Positions 33,190 through 46,494 are shown, counted from the stretch's first letter. The stretch: 64,000 bases of DNA from Siphonodentalium dalli (GCA_032622095.1 CP136069.1:160693043-160757042), one strand, 5' to 3'. A program made the numbers and translations. The notes: generated by a model from the letters alone, not told the origin.

Positions 33190-33436
33190 ATGACTGTCCG
33201 GGTCGGATTCGTGTTTCTATTTGTCCTAGTGATCAAGATTTACGGGCATATTGTAGAACGTCACTACTATCGGGAGATCGGAAGATGTCCAGCAAGTGGA
33301 TCGACCGCGCAGAAGAGATCGAAGATCGAATGCGCCGTGGCCTGCTCCCAGGATTCTTCCTGCAAATCACATTCCTTCAAGAACGGAGAGTGTTGGTTGT
33401 CAAACAGTGGAGTGAATGAATATTCTGAGATTGAAG
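33190..33436 (+). CDS. Secreted PAN/apple + C-type lectin gene, exon 1 (signal peptide and PAN domain)
   Basis: The ATG at 33190 opens MTVRVGFVFLFVLVIKIYGH, a signal peptide; an in-frame ATG seven codons upstream (33169) is an alternative start. The mature part has a PAN/apple-like Cys pattern: 'IECAVACSQDSSCKSHSFKN' followed by GECWL. The exon ends at a canonical donor (ATTGAAG|GTGAGC) in phase 1. The next matching exon is at 50930-51061. With the three exons joined the coding length is exactly 600 nt (199 aa). PAN modules bind proteins or carbohydrates; PAN plus CTLD secreted proteins are common in mollusc and other invertebrate immunity. Additional exons in the long intron cannot be excluded. 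Confidence 0.78.
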
Positions 33437-34159
33437 GTGAGCTTGAATACTTCCAATTTTACCTTACCCGCATAGTAACATTCGCGCAATGTCTATTAAC
33501 ACACCTTGACTCGCGAATACACAACAATTTTCTGATAAAAATATTTCCCCAAACGACATTTATCTGATGGTACACAGATAAAACACTTATAAAAGAGTAG
33601 GGGAAATTACACATGCATTGTGTAGCATCCGTTTATGGACCAATCAAAGTGTAGATTTACTAGAGCGTAATATGGAGGCGATTGCGACTATACACAATTT
33701 AAGATATATACACTTGTTGGGGTACAGTGAGCGACCACGTATCGATCTGTAACGTCATATTCAGTACACCAGCCTTTTTCCTGCTGTTACAATTTTTCGC
33801 ACAATATCAAGAATTGACTAAAACCGAATGCTCTTTTCTGTTCCATGCCGTGCAAATGGCTGTCTTTATTTGGGACCCAAACATCGTTCAAGTGTTTATC
33901 GACCTATTTCTAATTCGGGAAAACTTAAGAAGCAAATACTCATTACGTTTATTTTGGAGCGCAACCGCCACGTATCTGTAATTGATACATACAGGTACGT
34001 TGTTGACAGTTCCATGTGGGATATTTGTTCGATCCTACGGCATCCAAAATATCATAGAGTTGTGAAATGTTAATGCGCTCGTATATGCTTCACTGCCTAT
34101 TTATATATGACTAGCAGGGTGACCCGACATCGTCCGGGCTATTTCTCCTCTGCTTTCAT
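33437..34159. other. Start of the long first intron, no feature
   Basis: Intron sequence by inference; only chance frames. Confidence 0.4.
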
Positions 34160-34695
34160 CCGCCGAAAGGCGCGGCTTGACCTTGAATTGACCATTTATA
34201 AGGTCAATGTCATATCGGGGTCACGATTTGATCCGTCGAAAACACTCCCCAGACAAAAGTAACCCTAGGTATCAAATTTCGTGGAAATCCGTCGAAAGGC
34301 GCGATTTGACCTTGAATTGACCATTTTGAAGGTCAAGGTCAGGTAGGGGTCACGATTTGATCCATCGAAAACACTCACAGGACAAAAGTACCCCTATGTA
34401 TCAAATTTCGTCGAAATCCGTCGAAAGGCGCGATTTGACCTTGAATTGACCATTTTGAAGGTCAAGGTCAGGTCGGGGTAACGATTTGACCCGTCCAAAA
34501 CACTCCCCGGACAAAAGTAGCACTAGGTATAAAATTTCGACGAAATCCGTCCGTTTTACCCGATTTGACCTTGAATTGACCATTTTGAAGGTCAAGGTCT
34601 GGTCGGGATCACGATTTGACCCGTCGAAAACAGTCCCCGTCATTTTGAAGGTCAAGGTCAGGTCGGGGTAACGATTTGACGGTTTTGACCCGTTC
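34160..34695. repeat. 129-bp satellite, four copies plus a partial one
   Basis: Units start at 34160, 34289, 34418 and 34547 with 'ccg(t/c)cgaaaggcgc', exactly 129 bp apart. Each contains 'tgaccttgaattgacc' and 'tcaaggtcaggtcggggtca', i.e. several AGGTCA-type half-sites. A broken fifth copy lies near 34640-34695. Confidence 0.92.
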
Positions 34696-37304
34696 AAAAC
34701 AAAGCAGCACTCTTATGATGTCATACAGATAAAGCCTCTCGGCATATCTCGAACCAGGTGGTCGTAAAATTCGATTTTTCATGGGAAAATGGACAGACTC
34801 CACGCTTTAATTGTATTAGGCAATTATCGAAGAGACATAAACGCATTTATTAACAATTTTGCCAGCCTTGGGAAGATTCGTAGAAGCGAGTTCAATGCAA
34901 TGGTAATGCATGCATATTTCCTATGTAACGGTTTAACACTGTCTAAACGCTCTTTATCAACGACACTGCGGATACGAACGCACTTTAACTATCACGCGAT
35001 TAACCCATGAACTAACCATTGAGGTGGCGGGGGATTGGAGAATGAGTGCTCCGAAGTTCTCAGAAGCGGTGCGATGACATTCCATTTGTATTTTACCCTT
35101 TGATAGGATGTTTGGGCTAAATCCGCCCGGCAGTTTTTCCCGGCCATAGCTAACAGACAAACAACAAACAAACAGACAAACAGAAGTCCCAAAATATATA
35201 TTAGATGCATAATAACCCAATTGCACAATTAAGTCCAAAATAGAGATAAAAAGAAGTTAATTATAAACTATACACGAATTGGCTAAATCGACATGTGTTT
35301 TGAAAATTAGTTCATAAAAAGTCAGTAAGGATCATGATGCAATAGATTACATAGGCCCCTCAAGAGGGGGCGTGTTCCCAAGTAAAGAGCGATTTAACAG
35401 GGTGTTGTATGGTGGCTTTGCATCACAATAAAGTAAACAATTATGTTACTTCTGTTGACACATAATTATATATACATATATATAGGAAGGTATTGTAACT
35501 CGCCGAAATCGATCATAAGTGGTGTAAAATCAACTTAAATCAAATTTGTGTTTACTTGGTTATTTTCACGTATCCTTCAAAATAATAGTCATCGAATTTC
35601 CCCACATAGAACCGATTACATTGGGAGAGATCCGACTCGTTTATCACTCGCACAATAGGATTTTCATTATATTTAAGTTATTTGGGTTCTTAGATTGTGA
35701 GGGGAAATTAAAAAAATTAATCCAATTATTACCTAGATGGCTAAAAGATTGCGTTTTAATTGAGAACAAAAACTCGCGAAAATGTATACTTTGGATCATA
35801 AGGAACTGAAAGAAATAATTCCTGAACCATCACAAATCGATGAACGACTTCCGATGGAACAGTTCCTACACAGTGGATATATGGCAAGTTTTGGCTTCAT
35901 TATGTTTACTTTATTTTTATTCGGAGTTGGAACCTTTACATCATCATCTAATCACTACCCATCGGGCGATGTGATTATTCTGCCATGCAGGAACGCAATT
36001 ACGTGCGATGAGGGGGGAGAGTCGTTGAACTTCAAATTTCCAGTTTGCACAATCAACATAAAAATCATCATCATCATCGTCCGATACCATCATCCGCAAC
36101 ATGATGTTCAAAGTAATATGCTCTCATAATAAAATTGAAGCTCAGCTTTTAGTATGTCAACTACACGCAGTGATGGCTTGTAATTGATCCAAAGATCCTC
36201 ATACTGTGTCATACGAGGAGGTGGTATTGCTGCTGGGTCCAGATACTACATATTTCAGGCAATTATATTTGAACTTAAAACGAATGCTTCCATCTTTTAT
36301 GTCTGCACTACTAGGAGGGACCGTGATTTGAGGTGCACAAAAATTGTCCCTCTGCAATCGCGCGCCGACTCAGTGTTATGATAATAATAGATTGCCACGA
36401 ACCAGATAGCACCATCAACAACAACACGTTATCGTCTGCGATGTCATTAACTTTGGCATTGGGATCAGCATTCATTCAAAACATGAAAGTTTCATATACG
36501 TGTGCAATAAAAACTTATGAAAATTACATTTTTGTGTTCGGTTTTCAAAAGATCCTCATGTCAGTGACATAGTGAGTTCATACGAAGGTCATCGTGTTGT
36601 GTTACGTGGAGAGGAGGCGTTTGTGATATAGCGATATGACTTTGTAGTTCCACGTTGAAGTGATACAAGTTTGGGATTTAAGCACGTGTAATGTAGATTG
36701 AACATGCCGCGACATATATACAGAAATCTAGTGTAATATTCGTGCAACAGAATTGAAAACCCCCGATTGGCCGCATAGTGTTGTACTGTTGGTTGGGTGA
36801 ATATACACTCTTGAGTAGTGAGACACAGTCAGTATAAAGAAAACAGTTCAAACTAGATTCTGGAACATACACATCGAGCTTCTCGGATGTATGTCTTATT
36901 GTGTTGGCTGCATAAATAGCGACTTATACATCAGGTTCTCAATTGTGTAGCTGCATATAGTTAATATTATATTATAAATTGCTTCAAATTTTGAAACCAC
37001 GTTGATGGTCTAACGTAATTGTCATTGTGAAATTTTGAAAAAGACGCAAAAGTTTTAGCAAAAGCCTACAAATTTGACACGTGATTACTTGCAAAAATGA
37101 GTGTCTTATCTTATTAACCGAATTTCACATTATAGTCGGATTCCTTGTGTCATTTTGCATTTTTGGTTTGTTAAAAGCGATCTGAATACGGATTATGTAT
37201 GCCTAGTAGGTGTGTTTGCAGGATTGACTTGTTTCCATTCTTGAATTTTGGCGGGTCGGCCTAAATCGGGGTCAACATAATTTAGAGAGCGTTTCGTATT
37301 TACA
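34696..37304. other. Intron sequence with interspersed-repeat debris
   Basis: About 35000-35210 contains a short repeat end with 'acaaacaacaaacaaacag', a typical tail-like simple sequence on the complementary strand of a retroposed repeat. Frames at 35546-35809 and 35782-36129 (the second with a hydrophobic stretch FGFIMFTLFLFGVGTF) match no known family and lack supporting splice sites. Confidence 0.4.
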
Positions 37305-37650
37305 GAAAACGATCGATGGTGCCATCTGGCGTATGGTGATCGGTGGGATTTGAAAGTTCTCAAAACTATTAGCTATGACCTTTACATGTATTTTTGAAAA
37401 TTTTGATGTGATCATTTCATTCTTGCTGGCTACAGTTGCGATCAACATTTAACACTGAGCCCTACGGAGATTCTAGTATTTTGGATAAAAATGGCGCCAT
37501 TTTGCGTATGATGATATACGCGTACTGATATTCCTAAAAAATATTAAGTATGAACACAGACGTAGTTTTAGAAAGACTGGATGTGATCAGATGATTCTTG
37601 CTGGCTACAGTTGCGATCAACATTTAAGACTGAACCATATGGAGGTTTCG
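37305..37650. repeat. Two-copy ~176-bp diverged tandem repeat
   Basis: 'cttgctggctacagttgcga' followed by 'tcaacattta' occurs at about 37424 and 37600, with related upstream text in both units ('atggcgccat'/'atggtgccat'). Confidence 0.8.
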
Positions 37651-39715
37651 TGTTATACTCAATCGTTGATTGTAATATCACTTATTGGCGATCTTGTGCA
37701 ACTATATATGAAGATTAAAACTCTTGTTTGACCCACTGTAACTACACGTGATTTGTAGATGCAATATTTGATATAGTTATGCCTCAAGATACAGTAATTG
37801 GCAAAAGTAAGTGTCGAATGGTTTTGTAATTTCGATGTGATTACATATTAAATTATTGTTTTATTTGATACCTGTCTGTCGTGTTGTCCACTGCCTAGTT
37901 TTTGAAGCCACAGCGTTGATCATAACGATTGTGTAGTTTCACAAATTCACAGGTATAGATGTTAGTTGTTCTTAGTCATTAACTCCATCGTTGTCATCGG
38001 ATTCTATCTCACATACACTGGGAGATTCTGTGTTTTCGCAGCTGACAAATGGATATTTCGGTGCAGTTGAGATCTTTACTATAGCAGTATAGGCTTGGCT
38101 TTCACACTTCCCACGCCAGTTACATTTGGCGAACTTCAGTACAGCGACTGAAATCCAACATGCACAATCAATATTCGAACCACAATTAATCTTCACACTT
38201 CATGTATAGCTGTTACAATCAAGTAAATTCGGTTTCCACTAAAGTAGAGCTTAAAATGAGTAAAATAGATATCAGCTATAATTGCATTTTCCTGAAAATT
38301 CCGAGTAGGTGCTTAGTAACCGTTACTAAGGAGCTGTCGGGTGGCAAAGTCTCCAGAACTTATAATGACCAGTGACCTATGCAGTACATGCATGTGCCCA
38401 ACTTTAGAAAAAAAAAAAAAACCTTGTGATTAGACACTGACTAAATTAAGGCAAACATACCAACGAATGATTAGTACACAATTGTGGAACGTGATTAGCA
38501 ACCGTTGCTAACCTTAAATAAGACATTTCGATCACTCTGATGGTCAGGTATATTTGGGTAATAACTGCATCGGAAATGCAAACACTGGCGTTGAATTACG
38601 ACGCTATAAGCTATAACCGGTAGTTGCATAGGTTAAATTTCTCGATATTATAATGATCAATTGCCCATGGGGCACAAACCTGTACAATTTCATATCTGTG
38701 TCACAATTTGAACATAACCAATATCATCCGACTACAGGTGATCGCCATCAAAGCCCAAGTAGAGAACGACCCATTAAGCTAAGTCGATGGTTTGTTTACA
38801 GCCGATGGAGTCATGATACATTATGAATGATGATGGAAGGGTCCCCTCAACTATGTTCTTCAACTTTGCTAGTATCAATAAGTTGTATTCACGAAACCAC
38901 TATGCACGACTCCCTGTCTCGTCGCGATCTTGTCGCACCATTATCATGTCAGCCTAATATACACTGAACACTCTCCTCACAATATAAACAATGCTGTACA
39001 ATCTACAATATCGACAATTGCCCGTCCATGCAGTAAAAGCACGTATACGTGTCGCAAAACGAGAGAATTATAGTAAACTTTATCACCATATAATAATACA
39101 CCAAAGTCATTGTTTTTTTAGGACCCACAGTTCTTACACATGCACATACATATAGAATGTATGACTTTTAATTTTGTAGTAGACATGGTGAAATTGGCAA
39201 CACGTGTCATTATTGTTCTATCCCATTAATCGTGATTCATACGCAAGTCTTTTTAAGCTTTGTCCACGCAATGTGTCACTTGCATCTTAATGTGTTTTAC
39301 TATATATAAGACCCAGCACATAATACACATATATGTCTTCTTACAAATAAATTATCTCTTAGAAAGTGTCCATTGATGTCTTGCCTATTTATACTGACAA
39401 TTTATTTTTATTCTTGTGGCAAAAGATTTGAGGGAGTGATTTGTAATATTGACTAAGATGTTAATTTAGTATGTTAAACATGTATCCAGGGGGTGTAATA
39501 AGTGGACGGAGAAGGTGTCTTCTTTATCATCAGATCAACATAATTTCAACTCCCAATTTGGATTAACCCGACCAGGATTTATAGAACAACAACTAATCTA
39601 TGCCCAGCAATGTTTAGCAATACATATGGACATGATAACACTGTTTAACAATTTGAAACAATACCACCATATTCACACGTAAAGCTAAACATACCATTGT
39701 CATAGATGAGTTGTT
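37651..39715. other. Intron sequence; weak Cys-rich frame at 37972-38240 (-)
   Basis: A minus-strand frame of about 88 codons includes 'INCGSNIDCACWISV', 'CNWRGKCESQ' and an acidic end 'ESDDNDGVND'. It has no start Met in frame and no recognised family, so it might be an internal/terminal exon of a minus-strand gene or chance. The rest is featureless. Confidence 0.3.
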
Positions 39716-39763
39716 ACATTAACACTGTCGGATACCCGTTTAGGTTCGGACATTCCAAGATGG

Positions 39764-39793
39764 CGGCGCCGAGTAAAGAAGATAAATGGTAAG
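39764..39793 (+). other. Exon-like ATG plus splice donor, left copy (MAAPSKEDK-)
   Basis: 'ccaagATGGCGGCGCCGAG' begins a 10-codon frame that runs into a good donor at AAATG|GTAAGTG. The ATG lies inside an AAGATGGCGGC word, a consensus often seen where YY1 sites overlap translation starts. The inverted copy on the minus strand at about 42665-42698 keeps the ATG, the frame and the donor. Confidence 0.4.
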
Positions 39794-40124
39794 TGTATAT
39801 ATTGTCTCCAAGCATCAATTAACGACATCTTTCGGTGATACACCTTTAAACAGTTATGTAGGAATTTGTATGCACAACACATACGTAACACGGCTTTCGC
39901 ATGACAGGCATGTGAATTGTTGTATTTGGCGTGTCAAGTCGTCATAATTTTTCGAAATTTTATCGAGGCGGCGAAATGTTCCCTTTTTCGCATTTATTTG
40001 GCCCTGGGATCATGGATCCGCGAATTTAGGTATTGTTGTGGGTAGATTATGTTACCACACATCTTCGGAATTCAAAACCTGCGATATTTTTATTGTCTAA
40101 CTCCGAAAAACGACCTTTGAAATT

Positions 40125-40230
40125 TTCAAAATGTTCAGGTTCGGATTCGCAATATTCCCGATGATTTTGTTCAGGTTCAGACACAATTTTCGTTCAGGTT
40201 CGGACAAATATGGTTCAGGTTCGGACGCAT
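40125..40230. repeat. 'ttcaggttcggac' mini-repeat, left arm
   Basis: Four to five copies of a ~20-bp unit; mirrored at 42225-42330 in the other arm. Confidence 0.85.
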
Positions 40231-40283
40231 CAAAAACTTCGCATAAAAATGACAAACCGAGGTACAGTCGCGTTCTTATTGCG

Positions 40284-42159
40284 TTTTTGTGCATTTGGTT
40301 ATCTTCCATTCGTAAAAGAAACGATAAATGGGGAACACGAGGCTTGGTTTTAGCCCACCTGTGAATAATTTGGGCGGACTTTCTTATTTTATGCGTGTGA
40401 GATGTATGCGATCACGTGATTCCTCTCCACATCCAAATACGATGCCACAAAGGTCGCCGCACGTAGATGAGCAGATAACTGTCCATAATATAAGTTACAC
40501 GGCTTTCTGATGGGGATACTGTGTGGTATGCCCCGGTAGAGGCTCGTGTCCCCCGAGGCGATCCCCCCTCAACAAGCCGTGTAATCATGTATTTACCCCC
40601 AGTCTCTATTAACAATATATTCCCATACATAAAGCGCAGAAACGAGCCACGAACAGTAACTCTATTTTGTTAGACTGCTTATACGATGAATGTGATTATA
40701 TAGCTGTTCCCACAATTTGCCCATAAATACTTGCTGATAGATAGACAATATATACCATGTTTTGTATCAATAATTGGATGATATATTTGGGTATTCACAC
40801 GAAACATATTCGTTTCAATATAAGCCTTATGTGTTTGCCTCATTTCTAAATGTTGAATCCAGTTGCAAGTTAACCATTTGTCACACGACTATTATGCAGG
40901 ATTATTAATTAGAGCCCGAACATGTTGCGTTCTATTCAGCACTATGCGAACATAGAGAATACCTATGCTATGCCGAATAATACCTGCAATATGCGAATCT
41001 TCACGAGCGGCGATATTTCAGGAATATATTATTCGAGAAACCATAATGTGTTCTCATTATGTTATGCTTATGGTAAGCAATTCTGCAAAACTGCAAGTAT
41101 TGTTTATCGAAACAAGAATTTAGACGCCGAAGTAGCGAAACTTATGCAAACAATATCAGCTGTTCCGTTGGCAAATTAAGCATCTCTAAATTTTGATGGA
41201 AAATTTCCTTCACAAGAGAATAGTGCCTACCCATGCAATGGTTAAATATTACACACAGAAACCCAAATAAGTGAATACGTAATAAAACGGGATCATTTGT
41301 TTTTCTTTAGAACTTATCGCAGTAATAAACTATTTTCAGTCTTCCGCGGAATTTCGCGTAGTTCCATTGATAATGCACGCGTCAATAATTGTGTACCCTT
41401 TTTTAAACAGAAATATCTAAAGTGAGATAACGTTTGAAAATTATTATCCACGCAAAGGTCCTGACGAAAGAGAGCACATCGTATGTCATTTAAAATTACA
41501 GCTATTTCATAGGGAAACATATAACAAACAACGCTTGTCCCCACACCCGGTTGTAACTAACAATCTGATTGACAACAACGTCAGGTTTAAATCATGCGCC
41601 ATGTCCTCGTAACTATTGACAGTGAGCGTCTAAAAGCACGTGAAACATCGTGGTTATGAATTACCCTTGAACTAGCAGTTTCACCAATCGTGACATTGTT
41701 CGAGCGCGCTGAGCTTAATTGACGTCACCTAAAACAGGATCGATAGGTCTGCTACTGAATTATTCTTATTGGTGCTGATTGGTGTGAATTTATCTGATAA
41801 CCTATAAAAAAGCACACCACGTGGTAGCTATTGATGTGAGACAAAATCGTTAGCTCCGCCAACATCATGGGATACTAGAAGATTTAATACCCGGACGTTT
41901 TTTTTTTTTTGAAATCGAGAACCATGCAGGTATTAAATATCCATGTAGCCCCGATAATTCAGAAGATAAGTAATAATACCACTGTTGCTCATATGTAAAA
42001 TGTAATAATTCCCACTAGCTGGTTTATAGTAGACATTGCTGTAGAATATTCAACTGTGGCTTTTATCCCATTAATTCGGAGAATTTACCACCTATATTTG
42101 GAAATTTCAGCTGACATATTTAGATATAACAAATTAACAATGCATGTTCGTTAATAACA
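40284..42159. other. Spacer between the inverted-repeat arms
   Basis: No transposase or other gene found. 'cctataaaaaagc' at about 41801 is TATA-like but no supported transcript follows. Confidence 0.4.
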
Positions 42160-42746
42160 CGCACAATAAGATCGCGACTGTACCTCGGCATGTCATTTAT
42201 AGGTAAGGTTTTGATGCGTCCGAACCTGAACCAAATTTGTCCGAACCTGAACCAAATTTGTCCGAACCTGAACGAAAATTGTGTCTGAACCTGAACAAAA
42301 TCATCGCGAATGTTGCGAATCCGAACCTGAACATTTTGAAATTTTCAAAGGTCGTTTTTCGGAGTTGGACAATAAAAATATCGCCGGTTTTGCATTCCGA
42401 AGATGTGTGGTGAACTAATCTACCCACAACAATACATACATTTGCGGATGCATGAGCCCAGGGCCAGAAAAATACGAAAAAGCGAACATTTCGTCGCCTC
42501 GATAAAATTTCGAAAAATTATGACGACTTGACACGCCAAATACAACAATTCACATGCCTGTCATGCGAAAGTCGTGTTACGTATGTGTTGGGCATACAAA
42601 TTCCTACATAACTGTTTAAAGGTGTATCACCGAAAGATGTCGTTAATTGATGCTTGGAGACAATATATACACTTACCGTTTATCTCCTTTACTCGGCGCC
42701 GCCATCTTGGAATGTCCGAACCTAAACGGGTATCCGACAGTGATTA
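42160..42746 (-). repeat. Right arm of the ~0.57-kb inverted repeat
   Basis: Reverse-complement partner of 39716-40283, including the exon-like segment at about 42665-42698 on the minus strand (ATGGCGGCGCCGAG...ACG|GTAAGTG). Confidence 0.88.
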
Positions 42747-43431
42747 ATGTTGGTCGGGTTTCTCCAAATTTAATACTAAAACAGAATGATCTATGCGCAC
42801 CATAGCTTGGCATGAAAATATAAAAAAATTTACATGACCGAACAATTTTAGCTAACAGTGACTGATACTTACATAAATATGACTTGTATATTTGTTTCCA
42901 CACAACTCCGTAGTATGCGGTACTTCATCCTGGCAATAAACATTAAGTTTGTCAATTGATGAAAAAAACACCATCAATCAATTTAAAACGACATCCTGAA
43001 ACTTTAGTCTTGATAAACATTACATTTGTAGAATAGTGGACATTATTACTGAAGCACGTGATTGTGATGTATATGATTGATGTCAACCACATTTTGTTAT
43101 CAATTACTATTTCTGGTGGCCTGACTTTATTGCAAGTTAATTTTGTAAAATCACACATAGTTACAGTAGATTACATGTAAGAGCCATGCATATATGATAG
43201 CCATTAAGTTCCATCACTGTGAACATTTGAGTAAATTGTCAAACTCTCTATAGGGTTCAACGTTTAATTTTGATCGTAACTGTAGTACTGTACTCACGGA
43301 GACTTATCTGACAACAATGTTATCAAAAAACATTTCAGAGTCATACTTGATATATGTGCATAATTTCAACTCGCACTATTCATGATAAGGCTAATCGTGT
43401 TAGTTAATATTTTTTACAACCAGGAAACGCT
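42747..43431. other. No gene recognised
   Basis: Intron/intergenic AT-rich sequence. Confidence 0.4.
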
Positions 43432-44830
43432 CTTTAAATTCTTAAAACCGTCCAAACATTTGTTTCCACTAAAATGTCAGACTGGAAACAGGTAGACTCT
43501 GAAAGTAGACCGCCATATTTTATACTTTTATTAATTTCATCTCGCACAGTCCACCAGAAGGTTAGTTATGGGGATTAATATTTGTATAATAAGTAAACGC
43601 TCTTTAAATTCTTAAAACAGTCCAAAAACACCTTTTCCAATTCAATTTTAACTGGACACAGACAGACTCTGAAAGTAGACACGCTATTGATAAATAAACC
43701 GTTCGCATGTCGTGTTTGACATTTCGAAATTGAACGACCGTTTTTTTCGACCAAAGGAATCTGACTATGACTATGATTATTTATTCATAACTCATTCATA
43801 TGATATATGCAATTATATACACAGTATACTAGTATAACATCCAATGAGTTATCGGGGACAGCATAACCAAGAAGGTTGTCTAGCCGCCGTCCCAGTTGAA
43901 AAGTAATATAACTATACGTGTAATAATAAATTTAATTTATCTAGGTTTTGTCTTGTTAACTTTAAACATTGGTATATAAATGTCTGTTTTTAAAATAAAT
44001 AATAGTATAATTCGTTTGTCGTTCACCGTTCATCGCTCAGTTTGTGATATGGTATGTAAAGTACAAGCATGTGTAATATGGATATGTGGATGAGGCCAGC
44101 GGAGAACCATGATAATTGTTTAACCAATGGGTCGGACAAGCCATTCGAATAAGGCATTCAAATAATACATTAATGTATTTCCTGCGATAGAATGATGATG
44201 CACATGTATTATCTATCCTTCTCCCTTGTTATACAATGTCAGTTATCGCTATACGAATACTATACTACTTAACTCATACTCTACGTGAACTCAGCGAAGG
44301 TGGGGTAGTGTTAGCTTTTCTGCGATATCTATACCAAAAATCGATGTATCGGAGTCTTGTTTGTGACATATGATCAAGATATCCTTGTGGGTTGTTCACG
44401 TTCGTCTATCTGTGATGCAGTTTATTTTAAGAATATACAATACCTTAATATTTGGGAAAGAAAATTGAAAATGCAGTCATAAATACAATTCATCTGATGA
44501 TCTTATGATAAAATTCCACATTAAGATATGTAATTATGCAATTTGTGGCAACATCTCTCCCCGTTTTTCGATTTCCAGGAACAAAGAAAGCCACTTACCG
44601 AACTTGCTATGCGTAATAGCATGTTTTTTATTACCAGGTGGACGAGAACAAATTGAGAGGTACACAAACAAAAGCCTCACACAAACCTGTTTCCACTAAA
44701 ATATCAAGCTGGAAACAGGTAGATTCTGAAAATTGACACAGTGGTGGTATAGAAACCGTTCTCATATCGCTTTTAACATTCCGAAAATGCGCGACCATTT
44801 TTTTTCGACATAAGGAATCCGACTATTATA
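43432..44830. repeat. Three dispersed copies of one repeat (43432, 43597, 44685)
   Basis: Shared phrases: 'gctctttaaattcttaaaac', 'tttccactaaaat', 'tggaaacaggtaga(c/t)tctga', 'gaccgttttttt' and 'aaggaatc(c/t)gactat'. Copies lie at about 43432-43545, 43597-43770 and 44685-44830. Between the last two, 43840-43910 carries a 'ggggacag' segment resembling the LINE 3'UTR at 6840-6900. Confidence 0.75.
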
Positions 44831-45249
44831 GCGATAATTAAGTGAGGCGTTGTAATTTAAGCTACTTTATCACTATATTGTGACTTGTCGTCAAAACTGG
44901 AACCAATCCGCGAATCCAGTCTTTTGTAACAGTTGTCGACAAATATTACAATTCTTGATAAATATGACAGTTTATAGGCACGAAATAAATTATGATATCC
45001 ATGCTTGGACATCTAATTCTTTTACAAAACATTTGTAAGATTTCGTTTATGATGTTATGGTATTGATTGATGCGTATACTTTATAATGATATAAACATGT
45101 ATGCTAGACAGTGTATGCAATTAAATGAGAACGAGGAATGAGTTAAATTTTATACTGAGAACACCGTAGATAGATCTAAACTGCATACGAACATTAATAA
45201 CATATTCATATGCGCGATGATGCACACGCGACTCTATATATATGAACTG
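44831..45249. other. No gene recognised
   Basis: AT-rich sequence without motif. Confidence 0.4.
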
Positions 45250-45805
45250 TATTATATAGTATATTTGCCAGCCCATTTATCTAACTTCTTCCTGAAAATA
45301 AGTACATCTAACAATAAATTACCAAAAAGAATAGATGCACAAAAGGAACAGATTATAATGATTCAAACTGTGTTCTGTGTAGTGATAACCCATGTGTTGA
45401 GTACCATTATATTATGTGCCAAGAGCTGACAGATTTACAAGAATTATATACCCAAATAGTGTATAAATCCGAACCGCAAGAACTATAATGAGCTCTGAAA
45501 AGACTGTCATATTTATTAAATTAACATTGAAAACAATTACTTAAACTATTATATACAGATGAAAAAATATGTTTATATCTATGTAATGCGACAAATCCAC
45601 AAATTGGAAATTGCAATGTACTATGTTAATGGCTTGTATGTGTTGTGTCTTAGTTATAATATTATGGCGAATTTGTTATATAACTGCTATATTGTAATTG
45701 TTTATGTGTAAATGGATTTGTATATATAGCTTGTATATACATGTATGTAAATATGTTAGGTTATATTACAGCTTAAAACTGGATTTCTAATAAACGATCA
45801 ATCAA
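45250..45805 (+). pseudogene. LINE C-terminal domain and 3' end
   Basis: The plus strand reads 'STSNNKLPKRIDAQKEQI', then after a frame change 'NDSNCVLCSDNPCVEYHYIM' and 'CQELTDLQELY', matching the LINE C-terminal region (SNHRLP...C..C...DEYHYxxxC). The AT-rich 3'UTR ends near 'aataaacgatcaatcaac'. 5' truncated and frameshifted. Confidence 0.72.
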
Positions 45806-45835
45806 CAAGTTATTCATAGGTTATCGTACACGTTG

Positions 45836-45862
45836 AGATATATATATATATATATATATATG
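45836..45862. repeat. (TA)n microsatellite
   Basis: Pure TA dinucleotide tract, probably at the 3' end of the adjacent minus-strand LINE. Confidence 0.97.
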
Positions 45863-46440
45863 GTGATTAACATGCATCAATGGCTGAAAGAAAACATGTT
45901 TTACATACGACATACATAATAGCAGAGCCATTACAAGACGAATAAAAGAAAGTATCAATTTAATAATATATAATTCTGGTTGTAACCAATCAGGGGGAGG
46001 GCAGTCACTGTATAAGGTCAATAAGGACCCCGCACCATACCACACCTGGGCACACCCATGCATTAGGCGGTAGTATGCGGCAGCCTTCCGATCTCATCTC
46101 GCGGCTAATCAGCCCCCATAAGCTTGATACATTTATAAATGAGTTTCTCGCAGAGAACAAGATTTTCAGTTCCATTAGGCTTGGGCATTTACAATATGAT
46201 TTGTACATCAGCATTTTTCGTTCTGTTGTTAATAATTGGCAGTAAGAAATATAATGAGTTTCGTCACAGATTTGACCTTTGTTACATTGTGTACATATTC
46301 GGCCATCACGGTATGTAATAGTCCACCCACCTTTTACTATTGGCAATGAGTGGTTGCTTGTCCTGAATCGAGCCAGTGTAAATGTTATGTCATCAGGAAA
46401 TCGGAGAAGTAATATTCCCGACAAAAGTCGGGTTTTAATA
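45863..46440 (-). pseudogene. LINE C-terminal domain fragment
   Basis: The minus-strand frame 46424-46005 contains 'ARFRTSNHSLPIVKGGW' and 'CTQCNKGQICDETHYISYC', the FRTSNHxLP and Cys/His elements of the LINE C-terminus. The remaining part is open to a stop; the 3' end probably meets the (TA)n tract. Same clade as 21770-22815. Confidence 0.78.
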
Positions 46441-46494
46441 CCCTGTATACATGTGTGTGGTATACAAATTACTTTACATAACTAAAGAGATTAC

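Larger units (their letters stand above)
39716..40283 (+). repeat. Left arm of a ~0.57-kb inverted repeat (partner 42160-42746)
   Basis: The arms match over 'cactgtcggatacccgttta', the exon-like ATG segment, 'cgtgtcaagtcgtcataat', the 'ggttcggac' mini-repeats and 'gaggtacagtcgcg'. Substitutions and small indels show moderate age. The arms are separated by ~1.9 kb. Could be a non-autonomous transposon with long TIRs or a local inverted duplication. Confidence 0.88.

Noticed and set aside
33066-33419. 117-codon frame over lectin exon 1
   Set aside because: Different phase from the signal peptide/PAN frame, which has the Cys pattern and the splice donor.
35546-36129. Overlapping frames with a hydrophobic segment, considered as a membrane protein gene
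   Set aside because: Different phases, no homology signal and no splice evidence.
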